DNA of 25,579 nt from a virus: the IMG/VR virus record IMGVR_UViG_3300028607_001926, positions 1 to 25,579 of that record. One strand, written 5' to 3'. Below, piece after piece: positions 7,298 through 14,986 of this stretch. Position numbers and translations under genes: made by a program. Position 1 is the stretch's first letter. Each line of letters opens with the position of its first letter. The notes beneath the pieces were generated by a model, which saw only the letters and a list, made by a program, of their open reading frames with translations, did not search any database and had not been told where the DNA came from.

Positions 7298-8271
7298 TGT
7301 TCCCAATAATTGTGTGGTAAATAGTCTGCAAGTTGGTAGAGAGAGTAACAACCCTGAATCTTGGAAGCTTCTTGTAGAAATCCTAAGAACTTTGGAAACA
7401 ACTTATGGGGCTTTTGCCATACAGCGGCTTCTTTAAATCTTTCCTCATTCCAAAACCAATTATAAATAGGCCTTATAGTAGAATCACAACCTAATGAATT
7501 AGCTAGTTTACTAAATTCCACCAGCTCTCTAAAATTTACAGTTTGAACTGTAAAATCTAAAGCTAGTTGACCAAGACCTTGAGTAGATAGATATTTAATA
7601 TTGTTAATTAATTTATCCCAATTAGCAGTAGGCCTAGTAATAGCGAAGGTCTTTTTAGTAGCAGCATCTAAAGAAATTCTAATATCCACCACCTCTGGAT
7701 TAGCTTTTAAAGTTTTTAATGAATCCCACATTTTAGGAGTTAAATTTAATCCATTGGTACAAATAGCAATCTTTTCTTTTTTATCTATAATCTCTTGAGT
7801 TAAAGACCTTAAATAATTAATTCGGTGCCTATTATAAAAGGTTTCTCCGTGACATCCTATCAATAACCTATTTAATTGAGGATCATTTAAAAGTTTAGCT
7901 ACCCAATCCCAAGTTTCCTCCATCCGACCATATTCTTTATATTTGATAACTGTGTCTCTACAAGTAGGACATCTTAGCTGACAACCAAAACTGGTTCCAT
8001 CAGAACAGGAATTTGGATATTCATAATCATCACCGTTTTTAGAAGAGCCTAGTTTAACCTTTTCCCAAACTTCTTGAGGAGATATAAGTTTTAAATCATC
8101 AATCGATACTTTATATTTACCTTTGAAACAATCATCCCAACTTTCCCCAAAATTTAGGCTGGTATAATCAACACCGTTATTCTCAGTAGTAAAATTTAAA
8201 TGTCTTAAAATAGGTCCATTATCTATAGTAGTATTTTCACTATACTGCAATAGCTCTCCTATACCAACCAA
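7282..8271 (-). CDS. Radical SAM enzyme, ~320-329 aa
   Basis: A radical S-adenosylmethionine enzyme: the C-x3-C-x2-C cluster motif (C97, C101, C104 counted from the TTG at 8271) binds a 4Fe-4S cluster that cleaves SAM to a 5'-deoxyadenosyl radical. Other barrel markers are G-C-H-G-E-T-F (139-145, equivalent of the G-G-E motif), C-T-N-G (171-174) and R-I-S-L-D-A (198-203). There is no SPASM-type cysteine cluster at the C-terminus, unlike the two other radical SAM enzymes in the window. The first ~90 residues are an unrecognised extension. Translation may really begin at the TTG at 8250, which has AGGAG 5 bases upstream. It separates the two halves of terminase; substrate unknown. Confidence 0.85.
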   Translation of the reverse strand: MVGIGELLQYSENTTIDNGPILRHLNFTTENNGVDYTSLNFGESWDDCFKGKYKVSIDDLKLISPQEVWEKVKLGSSKNGDDYEYPNSCSDGTSFGCQLRCPTCRDTVIKYKEYGRMEETWDWVAKLLNDPQLNRLLIGCHGETFYNRHRINYLRSLTQEIIDKKEKIAICTNGLNLTPKMWDSLKTLKANPEVVDIRISLDAATKKTFAITRPTANWDKLINNIKYLSTQGLGQLALDFTVQTVNFRELVEFSKLANSLGCDSTIRPIYNWFWNEERFKEAAVWQKPHKLFPKFLGFLQEASKIQGCYSLYQLADYLPHNYWEQWDKQ

Positions 8272-8728
8272 AATAAAATTTAGCTAAATCGGGTTTCCTT
8301 ACCATTACCTCAGCATAATACTTAACTCTAAAAGCTTGAATCCGTGCAGGCTCTAAATTTGAGATAGCTTTTCTGGTCTTAGGACCTAACCCCCCATCTA
8401 CCTCTATAGCTTTTGACCAATTTAAATTTTTATTATTAGCGGCCTGTTGTAATATTTTAACCGCTCTACTCCTACCCATATTTACGCACATATCAAAATA
8501 AATAAAGCGTAGATCTTTAGGTACTGACTCAACTTTATTCTTTACCCAATAATCTTGGTAATAAATCTCGATAGCCATAAGTTTAGTTAACTTCTTAATA
8601 TTTATATCAGGATAAGACCTCTTACTTACACCATACTTAGTTTCTCCACCAGGGTCTTGTTTATCATGTACATAACCACCCTCGTGTTTTAAAACCTCTT
8701 CAATAATGTCTTCAAATTTAGTCAGCAT
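8240..8728 (-). CDS. Endolysin, GH108-type N-acetylmuramidase, 162 aa
   Basis: This peptidoglycan hydrolase would open the host wall at lysis. Near the N-terminus is L-K-H-E-G-G-Y (13-19), the GH108 signature, whose glutamate (E16) is the presumed catalytic acid, followed by D-P-G-G-E-T-K-Y-G-V-S (25-35). The second half (about residues 90-150; D-G-G-L-G-P-K-T, then F-R-V-K-Y-Y) matches the peptidoglycan-binding domain usually fused to GH108. Length is normal for the family. No signal peptide or membrane segment is seen, so a holin is needed for export; a candidate with a C-terminal membrane helix is at 18541. It overlaps both neighbours by a few bases, inside the block separating the terminase halves. 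Confidence 0.9.
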   Translation of the reverse strand: MLTKFEDIIEEVLKHEGGYVHDKQDPGGETKYGVSKRSYPDINIKKLTKLMAIEIYYQDYWVKNKVESVPKDLRFIYFDMCVNMGRSRAVKILQQAANNKNLNWSKAIEVDGGLGPKTRKAISNLEPARIQAFRVKYYAEVMVRKPDLAKFYFGWYRRAIAV

Positions 8729-9198
8729 CCTAACCTCTTAATTAATTCATATAAAGTTCTAGTATCTTCATAAGCTCTATGTATTGGATATACTCTAATA
8801 CCCATGTATTTAGCCACCGTCCTCATTTTATAATTTGGTAATTCATAATCTAATCCTTTGACGTATTTTAGATAATCCTGGTACTCTAAACAATCAAATA
8901 CTGGATCTTTAGCTACTAAAAAACTTTTATCAAACGAAACATTATAACCAATAATACGATGGCCTTTCATAAATTTAAATAAAATACGAGATATATCACT
9001 AAAAGTAGGACAGTTCATTAAGTCTTCATCTAGTAGACCTGTTAATTTTTTAATGATAGAAGGGAGGGGTTTTGATGGCCGTAATAATTGTTGGTATTGT
9101 TCTTGGAATTTTAAGCCCCTAAATTTTAAAGCAGAGACTTCTATTATATCTTCTTTCTTAGGGCTAAAGCCGGTAGTCTCTAAATCAAAAATAATCAT
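8722..9198 (-). CDS. DnaQ-like DEDDh 3'-5' exonuclease, 158 aa
   Basis: The four acidic metal-binding residues and the general-base histidine of the DEDDh family are all visible: D5 and E7 (F-D-L-E-T-T-G), D90 (Y-N-V-S-F-D) and H140 with D145 (H-R-A-Y-E-D). The protein therefore probably removes nucleotides from 3' ends of DNA or RNA. At 158 aa it is only the exonuclease domain, with no polymerase attached, like the small stand-alone exonucleases carried by many phages. The start ATG overlaps the end of the sulfotransferase gene by 14 bases and its stop overlaps the endolysin start, so all are co-translated. Replication proofreading, DNA recycling or RNA processing cannot be told apart from sequence. 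Confidence 0.88.
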   Translation of the reverse strand: MIIFDLETTGFSPKKEDIIEVSALKFRGLKFQEQYQQLLRPSKPLPSIIKKLTGLLDEDLMNCPTFSDISRILFKFMKGHRIIGYNVSFDKSFLVAKDPVFDCLEYQDYLKYVKGLDYELPNYKMRTVAKYMGIRVYPIHRAYEDTRTLYELIKRLGC

Positions 9199-9868
9199 GG
9201 GTAGCTAAAACTTTTGGAAATCTGTTTTCAGATAGAAGCTCATATTTGCTTTTTGAGATTAAATTCATGTGATATAGTGCTTGGACACAGTCAAAGTCTT
9301 TCTGTAGGTATTTAGCAAGGTTCTTATATCCAAGGGGTGATAAATATGTAGAATATTTTTTTGTAGGTTTTTTCTCATTAGGTACCCTCTTAGTGCCAAA
9401 CAACTCCTTCATGTCTTCAGATAAAGTTTCAGTAGTGATCACACCTAAAATATCCTCATTTTGGCATTCTTCCAAAAAGTTTCCGATATAAAAATTAATA
9501 TCTTCTTTTATGTGGTGTATATAATTTTCTCTCAAAGAGAGGTCGTTTTGTATTTCTCCATCCGCTTTATAAAGGCTTTCCGCTAAATTGTTAACGGTTT
9601 TATATTTTTCTAGTAATTCTTTTTCGCCTTCGAACCTGTACTCTTGATTTGACCTCCCCAGTCCATCACAAACAATTCTAGTTCTCCAATTAAACGCCGA
9701 AACAAATCGGTAGATAGGGTTTCTAATTGAGATAACGTATTTGTTGCCATTGATATATTTAATTTCCTGCAGGTGTAGTCTAGAAAACTCGAAGCCGTGT
9801 TCCTCTAAAGACTTCGAAATACTCCCACCGCCACATTTTCCAATATGAATAAATATGAATTTGGTCAT
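9185..9868 (-). CDS. Sulfotransferase family protein, 227 aa
   Basis: Predicted PAPS-dependent sulfotransferase. The 5'-phosphosulfate-binding loop is H-I-G-K-C-G-G-G-S-I-S-K (residues 8-19), right after an N-terminal beta-strand. The 3'-phosphate-binding motif follows as S-I-R-N-P-I-Y-R-F-V-S-A-F (47-59), with Arg and Ser in the expected places. Spacing between the two motifs is short but normal for bacterial and phage members. The C-terminal half is less conserved. Likely acceptors are carbohydrate hydroxyls, given the many glycosylation genes nearby; this is inference. It begins 7 bases after the terminase ATPase stop and shows no clear ribosome site. Confidence 0.8.
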   Translation of the reverse strand: MTKFIFIHIGKCGGGSISKSLEEHGFEFSRLHLQEIKYINGNKYVISIRNPIYRFVSAFNWRTRIVCDGLGRSNQEYRFEGEKELLEKYKTVNNLAESLYKADGEIQNDLSLRENYIHHIKEDINFYIGNFLEECQNEDILGVITTETLSEDMKELFGTKRVPNEKKPTKKYSTYLSPLGYKNLAKYLQKDFDCVQALYHMNLISKSKYELLSENRFPKVLATHDYF

Positions 9869-9874
9869 ATAGGT

Positions 9875-10813
9875 TCATTCATTAATAATCTCTAAGGTGT
9901 CTATATCTACTTCAAAGCATTCCTCCATATTAAAGAATTTAGAACCTTTAGCGTCCCATAGGTTTCTCATTCTCCAAAACATGTTTAATTTCTCTACCCC
10001 TATAGCCTTAGCCTCTTTAACCTTTCGCTCAAGAAAGGAGTCGGGATAACGGGGAGAGCTTATCAATACTATTATACCTGGTATCTTACCCCTCTTCATA
10101 AAACGCGAGGTCATACGATTCATTACTGCATTATACATCTCCTCACCAGCATCATAAATATCATCTTCAGACTTATTTGAATCTTCAGTAACCTCTAAGT
10201 AGTTAGCCTCATCAATTACAGCCGAGTATACATTATAACCCAAAGCTGATAGGGCGGAACTAGTACCAGCATATACACAAGTGTGATTTCTATCAATACG
10301 GATTTCCCGAGCGTATCGGGGATTAGCAGGGAAGTAATCTTTATTAAAACCAGATTGGAATCTTTCCCAACAATAAGTAAATACCACCCTTCTAGACTGG
10401 GTCTCAGTTCTACTAAGAAGCATAATAGCGATCATTGAATTATCAGTTAATCCAAAATGTTTTTGAGGATTTTGGTGCATACTCATTTCATACCACAACA
10501 GCCATAGAATAACAGAAGATTTAAATGACTTCCCAGCACCGATAGCTTCTAAAAACACGGCTAAGTTTACCGTTCGCTTTTCTCTTTCCGCCCACAAGTC
10601 CACAAGGTCTTGATATACAGAATCATATAGATTACCCTCTAAACCTAAAAAGTAATCATCCATTAGCAGGGTATCTAGCGGGACATCCTTAAATTGTTCT
10701 ATAGTCTGTTTGTTCCAATCAAATAAAGTTCCACCCTCTTGATTATCATAATCATTTATCCATCTTTGAGCCTCATCTGCTAAACTATCTTTATAGCTTT
10801 TCTTGTCGCTCAT
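9875..10813 (-). CDS. Terminase large subunit, ATPase half (separate gene)
   Basis: This gene encodes the DNA-translocating ATPase motor of the packaging terminase. Visible motifs are a Walker A, L-E-A-I-G-A-G-K-S (88-96), a Walker B with catalytic glutamate, Y-S-A-V-I-D-E-A-N (196-204; E202), and a coupling segment V-L-I-S-S-P-R-Y (around 248-255). The protein ends at residue 312, just past the ATPase core, where intact large subunits continue through a linker into the nuclease. That linker and nuclease are found at 6359-7297, beyond four unrelated genes. The start overlaps the small-subunit candidate by 4 bases (ATGA). No intein or intron signature is seen at the break. Confidence 0.88.
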   Translation of the reverse strand: MSDKKSYKDSLADEAQRWINDYDNQEGGTLFDWNKQTIEQFKDVPLDTLLMDDYFLGLEGNLYDSVYQDLVDLWAEREKRTVNLAVFLEAIGAGKSFKSSVILWLLWYEMSMHQNPQKHFGLTDNSMIAIMLLSRTETQSRRVVFTYCWERFQSGFNKDYFPANPRYAREIRIDRNHTCVYAGTSSALSALGYNVYSAVIDEANYLEVTEDSNKSEDDIYDAGEEMYNAVMNRMTSRFMKRGKIPGIIVLISSPRYPDSFLERKVKEAKAIGVEKLNMFWRMRNLWDAKGSKFFNMEECFEVDIDTLEIINE

Positions 10814-11562
10814 TTCTTATCTTCCTCAATAACCTCTGCTACTATCTCTTCTGAGGCAGGCTGAAAATCAAATTCACCGCCTTTAATTCTACCCTGTGTT
10901 TTTAAAGGTACAATTACCTCATCTAATATAGACTGCATAATCCTTTTACCAACATTCTTAGCAGCGTTAGCTAAAATAATTTTAAATATCTGGTCCACGA
11001 AAGTTTTTACAGTTGCTGTATCTAAAGATACTTCTTTTTGGAGTTTAGGCCTTAGTTCTTTAGCTTTCAAAATCTTATCATTAATTTTAAGCATTAAGTC
11101 TAAATCTTGATTAGTTAAATAACCTTCATCCGGATTCTCATGATCTCTACGCCTACTCATAACATAGCTCATTATAGCATATAACCCTTTAATATCATCA
11201 TCTACCGAGGACAGATGTTCTTCTTGTACTATCTCAGCATTTTCTAAATATTCTAATAGATTAGCTGGTACACCAGCTTGGCGATTAAGTTGTAACCATA
11301 AGCTGGTATTATTAGGATTAGTTAATTGTCTGTCGTGATAAGAGCACTGAGCATAGCCCGGATGTTGAGTACCGTCTCCAGCTGCTTTCAAACAAAGATA
11401 GCCCGCTGGTTGATTATTTCTTTGAGTGCCACAAATTTTTCTAGTTCTTGTACCCTTCTTATCTAAAAGGTAAACTTCATAAGCGCTTACCTTATCAACT
11501 GAAGGCTTAGATTGAGTGGTTGTAAGGCTTTTCTCCGTATCTTTAACGGTAGGGTTCTCCAT
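10810..11562 (-). CDS. Probable terminase small subunit / zinc-finger packaging protein, 250 aa
   Basis: Located directly before the terminase ATPase, where the DNA-recognition small subunit usually lies. Residues 44-76 form a Cys/His cluster, I-C-G-T-Q then L-C-L-K-A then G-T-Q-H-P-G-Y-A-Q-C-S-Y-H (C44, C57, C73, H76). This resembles the G-T-x-H-P-G-x-x-x-C-x-x-H zinc motif found at the N-terminus of many phage small-terminase-like proteins. The rest is mainly helical and charged, suited to oligomerisation, with an acidic tail. An AAGGAG ribosome site 7 bases before the ATG marks a strongly translated gene. The assignment rests on position plus the zinc motif. Confidence 0.68.
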   Translation of the reverse strand: MENPTVKDTEKSLTTTQSKPSVDKVSAYEVYLLDKKGTRTRKICGTQRNNQPAGYLCLKAAGDGTQHPGYAQCSYHDRQLTNPNNTSLWLQLNRQAGVPANLLEYLENAEIVQEEHLSSVDDDIKGLYAIMSYVMSRRRDHENPDEGYLTNQDLDLMLKINDKILKAKELRPKLQKEVSLDTATVKTFVDQIFKIILANAAKNVGKRIMQSILDEVIVPLKTQGRIKGGEFDFQPASEEIVAEVIEEDKK

Positions 11563-11580
11563 ATTTGTTCTCCTTTTATC

Positions 11581-12273
11581 TTAGTCAGTGATAATCCACA
11601 TAGATTTATCGGTTGCTGCAAAAGCCAAAGCTTTAGCCTTATATGTAGTAGTATTTAGAAACTCTTTGAAAGCTTTAAATTCATGATTTTCCCAACCCTC
11701 ATAACCATGGGACTCATCGAATAGTATTACAGTCCCCTCAGAGATCTGGTCTTTGAGGTATGTAAATATAGTTTTAGTAGAACTATATAAATCACAATCT
11801 ATGTGGATGAAGGTAACGAAACCTGAATGAGAGGTAGGTTGGTTTATAAAAGAGGGTAGTGAATCTTCAAATAAGCCAAAAATAATCTTGGCTTTGTCGG
11901 GATCAAGAACAGGAGGATTTATATCTCCCTCTATTATTTGGGCAAAAGCTCCCTTCTCACTTTTAAACCAGGCTTCTGGTAAACCCTGGAACCAATCAAA
12001 AGTATATAATAATTCTTCTTTACTGGGTAGACGATCCATAAGTAGTTTTGCAGTTCTACCATCCCCAGTCCCAAACTCTAGCTGTAAACCTACATACTTT
12101 ATAGCTTTACAGCAGAATGAATAATACTTGTCTAACCCCACCCAAATACCACTATCAACGTATGCATGAAAATAGGTATAATCTTCATAACTCATATTAG
12201 AGATTCCATCTATAACATCCTTAAATTCCTCTAACTGGTTTTCCCGTTCTTCCCCTAAAAGTTCATCTGACAT
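11581..12273 (-). CDS. SAM-dependent methyltransferase, TylF/MacO-like, 230 aa
   Basis: A class I methyltransferase. The SAM-binding motif I is L-E-F-G-T-G-D-G-R-T-A (65-75). F-D-W-F-Q-G-L-P-E (92-100), I-H-I-D-C-D-L-Y-S-S (156-165) and V-I-L-F-D-E (182-187) follow. The D-x-D at 159-161 and the aspartate at 186 are the likely divalent metal ligands of the TylF/mycinose O-methyltransferase group, which methylates sugar hydroxyls. It could cap a glycan made by the neighbouring genes, though the acceptor is unknown. AAGGAG lies 5 bases before ATG. It is separated from the terminase small subunit candidate by only 18 bases. Confidence 0.82.
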   Translation of the reverse strand: MSDELLGEERENQLEEFKDVIDGISNMSYEDYTYFHAYVDSGIWVGLDKYYSFCCKAIKYVGLQLEFGTGDGRTAKLLMDRLPSKEELLYTFDWFQGLPEAWFKSEKGAFAQIIEGDINPPVLDPDKAKIIFGLFEDSLPSFINQPTSHSGFVTFIHIDCDLYSSTKTIFTYLKDQISEGTVILFDESHGYEGWENHEFKAFKEFLNTTTYKAKALAFAATDKSMWIITD

Positions 12274-12274
12274 T

Positions 12275-12679
12275 CTATCTCCTTGATTTTTTCTTTAGTT
12301 TTTTTCTTGCGGCTTTTGCCTTAGCTAATTCTTTATTACCGCCATCATATTGAATAGCATAGCCCGCCACTATCATTTCATGATTTACTGAGTGTTTATA
12401 TTCGGGCACAAAGATCTCACCCAAACAACGCCCATATTTACCTACCCCATGAGACTTAAGCCTTATCTTACCTTTATTTCTCTTAAGAATATCTTTTAAA
12501 TGTGCCTTAGAGGCTAATCCGCGTTTCTTTTCGGCCTTATCTCTAGTTCTAGACTCTGGGGTATCAATGCCATATAACCGGATACGAACTTTTTTATAAA
12601 CACTAAATCCGATATCTATAAGAGCATCAAATGTATCACCATCAACTAATCTTAACACAGATATTTCATATTCATACAT
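12275..12679 (-). CDS. Staphylococcal-nuclease-fold (SNase) protein, 134 aa
   Basis: An OB-fold thermonuclease-like domain fills the protein. Its active-site residues match those of Staphylococcus nuclease: D15 (V-D-G-D-T-F), R34 with D39 and E42 (R-L-Y-G-I-D-T-P-E-S), and R84 (K-Y-G-R-C-L-G-E), with the late V-N-H-E-M-I-V-A-G-Y-A segment also typical. A calcium-dependent phosphodiesterase acting on DNA or RNA is expected. No signal peptide is visible, so it probably acts in the cell, for instance in host DNA breakdown. The C-terminus is Lys-rich. The start shares one base with the stop of the preceding short gene. Confidence 0.85.
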   Translation of the reverse strand: MYEYEISVLRLVDGDTFDALIDIGFSVYKKVRIRLYGIDTPESRTRDKAEKKRGLASKAHLKDILKRNKGKIRLKSHGVGKYGRCLGEIFVPEYKHSVNHEMIVAGYAIQYDGGNKELAKAKAARKKLKKKSRR

Positions 12680-12831
12680 TAAAGTTTTTTTAATACCTTT
12701 TTTACCTTATTCCAAATTTGATCATCCTTTTTAGATTTAGTAGCCTTTACAGCTATATCTCCAACAAAGAATAATAACTTTTGCATACCGATTTTTTTAG
12801 CTAGCTTAGTGATTAGTATCTTTAATATCAT
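12679..12831 (-). CDS. Short helical protein, 50 aa
   Basis: The preferred start is ATG 12831, which has AAGGAG about 10 bases upstream. The peptide has a hydrophobic N-terminal half (I-L-K-I-L-I then L-L-F-F-V-G-D-I-A-V) and ends in a Lys-rich amphipathic helix preceded by K-K-D-D-Q. Small phage and prophage proteins with a K-x-D-D-x-I tail like this are common, often near lysis genes, but the function is unclear. The same frame runs upstream to GTG 12951, adding 40 Trp/Arg-rich residues; that start lies in the end of kdsA and has no well-spaced ribosome site, so the longer form is less likely. Confidence 0.55.
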   Translation of the reverse strand: MILKILITKLAKKIGMQKLLFFVGDIAVKATKSKKDDQIWNKVKKVLKKL

Positions 12832-12943
12832 ATTATTTTTTCTCCTTATTTTATTATATATTCTTATTAACCATCCCCAACGTCTTGTGTATACATTACA
12901 AGGTTTTTCTTTACCATTTGGAGCCCAATTAGTAAAATAGGTT

Positions 12944-13705
12944 TTATTCACCTTTTAGTTGAAATAGTAAATCATACAGTTTATCTAATTTCAACATACT
13001 TTTCCCATCACACAATGCTTTTTCTGGGTTATCATGGACCTCTATAAATAGGCCGTCTATACCTACTGCTACAGCCGCTTTAGCTAAATATGGGGTGTAC
13101 TCAGGGTAAGCACCACTACTGCCCCCAGCACAACCGATTTGAGTCGTATGAGATGCATCAAAGACTACTGGTACGAATTTTCTCATCTTCGGCAAGTTAA
13201 GCATATCTACTATCAAATTATTATAACCAAATATGTTTCCTCTTTCAACTGCGTATACCTCTTTACCCCCACTAGATCTAATTTTATCTATTACAGCTTC
13301 CATAGCCTCAGCACTCATAAATTGACCTTTCTTAACACAAATAGGTAAACCAGTTTTTGCCGCTGCTACAAGCATATCAGTTTGTCTACATAAAAATGCA
13401 GGAACTTGTAAGTAATCAACCGCCCCCTTAAGTTTATCAGCTTGATCCGGTAAATGAAAATCAGTTATAATCTTTACCCCAGCAAACTCTTTAATAGCTT
13501 TAAATATCACAAGGGACTTATCTAAACCAAAGCCTCTATAATTTTTCAATTTAGTCCTATTAGCTTTATCCCAAGAAGCTTTAAATATTAAGTCTATATC
13601 CAATGAGTCACATATCTTTTTAATCTCCTTAGCCATAAAAATAGCATGTGACTGAGATTCTAAAACACAAGGACCGGCTATAAGGAAAAAATTAGGTGAA
13701 GAGGG
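12944..13705 (-). CDS. kdsA: 3-deoxy-D-manno-octulosonate-8-phosphate synthase (KdsA)
   Basis: Condenses phosphoenolpyruvate with D-arabinose 5-phosphate to KDO-8-phosphate, the precursor of the KDO sugar of lipopolysaccharide and capsules. Motifs are clear: F-K-A-S-W-D-K-A-N-R-T, V-P-A-F-L-C-R-Q-T-D, V-K-K-G-Q-F, E-R-G-N-I-F-G-Y-N-N and V-F-D-A-S-H. The first ATG is at 13636, but conserved coding continues upstream in the same frame (F-F-L-I-A-G-P-C-V-L-E-S), including the Gly-Pro-Cys whose cysteine binds metal in the metal-dependent class. That part has no ATG, GTG, TTG or CTG and overlaps the end of the transaldolase gene one frame away. The end given (13705) marks a possible +1 shift point at CCCC; the true 5' end is unresolved. 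Other metal ligands (His of F-D-A-S-H, Glu of I-E-V-H) are present. Confidence 0.88.
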   Translation of the reverse strand, partial: PSSPNFFLIAGPCVLESQSHAIFMAKEIKKICDSLDIDLIFKASWDKANRTKLKNYRGFGLDKSLVIFKAIKEFAGVKIITDFHLPDQADKLKGAVDYLQVPAFLCRQTDMLVAAAKTGLPICVKKGQFMSAEAMEAVIDKIRSSGGKEVYAVERGNIFGYNNLIVDMLNLPKMRKFVPVVFDASHTTQIGCAGGSSGAYPEYTPYLAKAAVAVGIDGLFIEVHDNPEKALCDGKSMLKLDKLYDLLFQLKGE

Positions 13706-14273
13706 GTATACCGTCCTCTGTTAAAGGGTGATGCATCATCTTCTGTAAAACTGAATAAGGTATAGTTATAGCATCGGCTCCAACAACCGCTGCCTCTTCC
13801 ACATGTCTGGGGTGTCTAATACTAGCAGCCATTAATTCGGTATCTTTTATTACACATTTCATTGTAGATAATAATTCTTGAGAATTTACTCCCATATCAT
13901 CTGATCTCCCCATTAATACACAAATATAATGGGCTCCAGCCGCAGAAGCTAATAAAGCTTGATTAGGAGAATAAACTAAATGCATATTAACTTTAGTACC
14001 CTTTCTCCTAAAAGATTCTATAACTTTTAAACCTTCCATAGAAAAAGGAACTTTAGCAACAACCCCCTCTGGAAAATCCTCATACCCCTCCATACTCTCT
14101 ATATGTAATTCCTTATTCGGGCAAATATCATGGAAAAGCTTCATAAACTCTTCAGTGTTTTTTACCCCTTGTTTTTTAAAGAAAGTTGGATTGGTTGTAA
14201 CTCCATAAATCCAATCTAAGTCTTTAACCTCTTTAATCTCCCCCAAATCTCCGGTGTCTAAAAATATCTTCAT
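13692..14273 (-). CDS. talC: Transaldolase / fructose-6-phosphate aldolase family (TalC-like), 193 aa
   Basis: A small transaldolase-family TIM barrel. The Schiff-base lysine is K74 (V-V-A-K-V-P-F-S), the substrate-binding N-Q-A-L-L-A-S-A-A-G-A follows at 104-114, and the M-G-R-S-D-D motif at 121-126. E59 (L-H-I-E-S) sits where true transaldolases have Glu and fructose-6-phosphate aldolase has Gln, favouring transaldolase chemistry. Phage talC genes are known to redirect host pentose-phosphate flux. Here it lies between kdsB-like and kdsA genes, so a role in supplying sugar phosphate for KDO is attractive but unproven. At 193 aa it is about 20 residues shorter than usual, ending just before the normal C-terminal helix, where the kdsA coding region begins in another frame. 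Start overlaps upstream gene by 4 bases. Confidence 0.85.
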   Translation of the reverse strand: MKIFLDTGDLGEIKEVKDLDWIYGVTTNPTFFKKQGVKNTEEFMKLFHDICPNKELHIESMEGYEDFPEGVVAKVPFSMEGLKVIESFRRKGTKVNMHLVYSPNQALLASAAGAHYICVLMGRSDDMGVNSQELLSTMKCVIKDTELMAASIRHPRHVEEAAVVGADAITIPYSVLQKMMHHPLTEDGIPLFT

Positions 14274-14986
14274 CTCATCCTTTCCTCTAATTTTTTAATT
14301 TGGGTAGGAACATCTATCCCAAAGCCTACATGTTTAATTTTAAAAGCCTTTATCTTAAATCCTAATTCTAGTAGCCTAAGTTGTTCCAGGCCTTCAAATC
14401 TATCTAAGCAGGTTTCAGTGTTATGTTTTGAAAACCCCTCTAAAAACTGTCTAGAGAAAAATAAAACCCCCACATTTTTTTTAAGGGTGGAGGAGTTTAT
14501 CTCTCCATCCTTCCCCAAAGGAATAACCGCTCTAGAGATATAAATTAGGTAATCATTAACATCTAAAACTATTTTAGCAGATAATGGAGAGAGGGCATCA
14601 GATAAGTCATAAAAGTCACAATACAACGTTGCACAATCCCCTTTAAACATCTTAGACACTCTATTCACCTCTTCTGGGTCTATTGAGGGTTCATCTATTG
14701 GAAGAGTAATAAAAATCTCCCCTTTTAAAAGTTTATATATTTCTAAAACTCTATCAGTGGCACTGTTACATGACTCAGAGCTTTCAATAAATTCATAGTT
14801 TTCGGATTTAATAATAGATCTAACTTTTAAAAAATCTGTATGGGGAGAGGTTAAAATTACATTATTACTGATCTTATTAGCTAGGCTTAAAGCATGTGTT
14901 AGTAAAGCTTTACTTTTAAAAAGAGATATAGCCTTATTGGGAAATCTACTACTTTCTAACCTAAAAGGTACTATCACCGTTAGCAT
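14270..14986 (-). CDS. kdsB: CMP-KDO synthetase-like cytidylyltransferase (KdsB-like), 238 aa
   Basis: Activates a 3-deoxy-octulosonate-type sugar with CTP, giving CMP-sugar for transfer. The N-terminal nucleotide-binding loop is R-L-E-S-S-R-F-P-N-K (9-18), followed by the S-A-T-D-R segment near 74-78, L-P-I-D-E-P-S-I (where KdsB has Q-G-D-E-P), a K-I-V-L-D strand, S-R-A-V-I-P and the E-G-L-E-Q-L-R-L-L-E stretch near the C-terminus, with G-I-D-V-P-T at the end. These follow KdsB in order and spacing, though it is more divergent than cellular copies. A GGGAG ribosome site is 7 bases before the ATG. It is directly upstream of talC and kdsA, forming a KDO mini-pathway; no KDO-8-P phosphatase or arabinose-5-P isomerase is in the window, so the host may supply these. 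Confidence 0.8.
   Translation of the reverse strand: MLTVIVPFRLESSRFPNKAISLFKSKALLTHALSLANKISNNVILTSPHTDFLKVRSIIKSENYEFIESSESCNSATDRVLEIYKLLKGEIFITLPIDEPSIDPEEVNRVSKMFKGDCATLYCDFYDLSDALSPLSAKIVLDVNDYLIYISRAVIPLGKDGEINSSTLKKNVGVLFFSRQFLEGFSKHNTETCLDRFEGLEQLRLLELGFKIKAFKIKHVGFGIDVPTQIKKLEERMR

Noticed and set aside
7297-9875. Group I/II intron or intein explaining the interrupted terminase
   Set aside because: The interval is filled by four overlapping complete genes, leaving no non-coding core, and the break lacks Cys/Ser start and His-Asn end residues of an intein.
12832-12951. 40-residue N-terminal extension (GTG start) of the short helical protein
   Set aside because: Its GTG lies in the end of kdsA without a spaced ribosome site, while the internal ATG has AAGGAG; kept only as an alternative.
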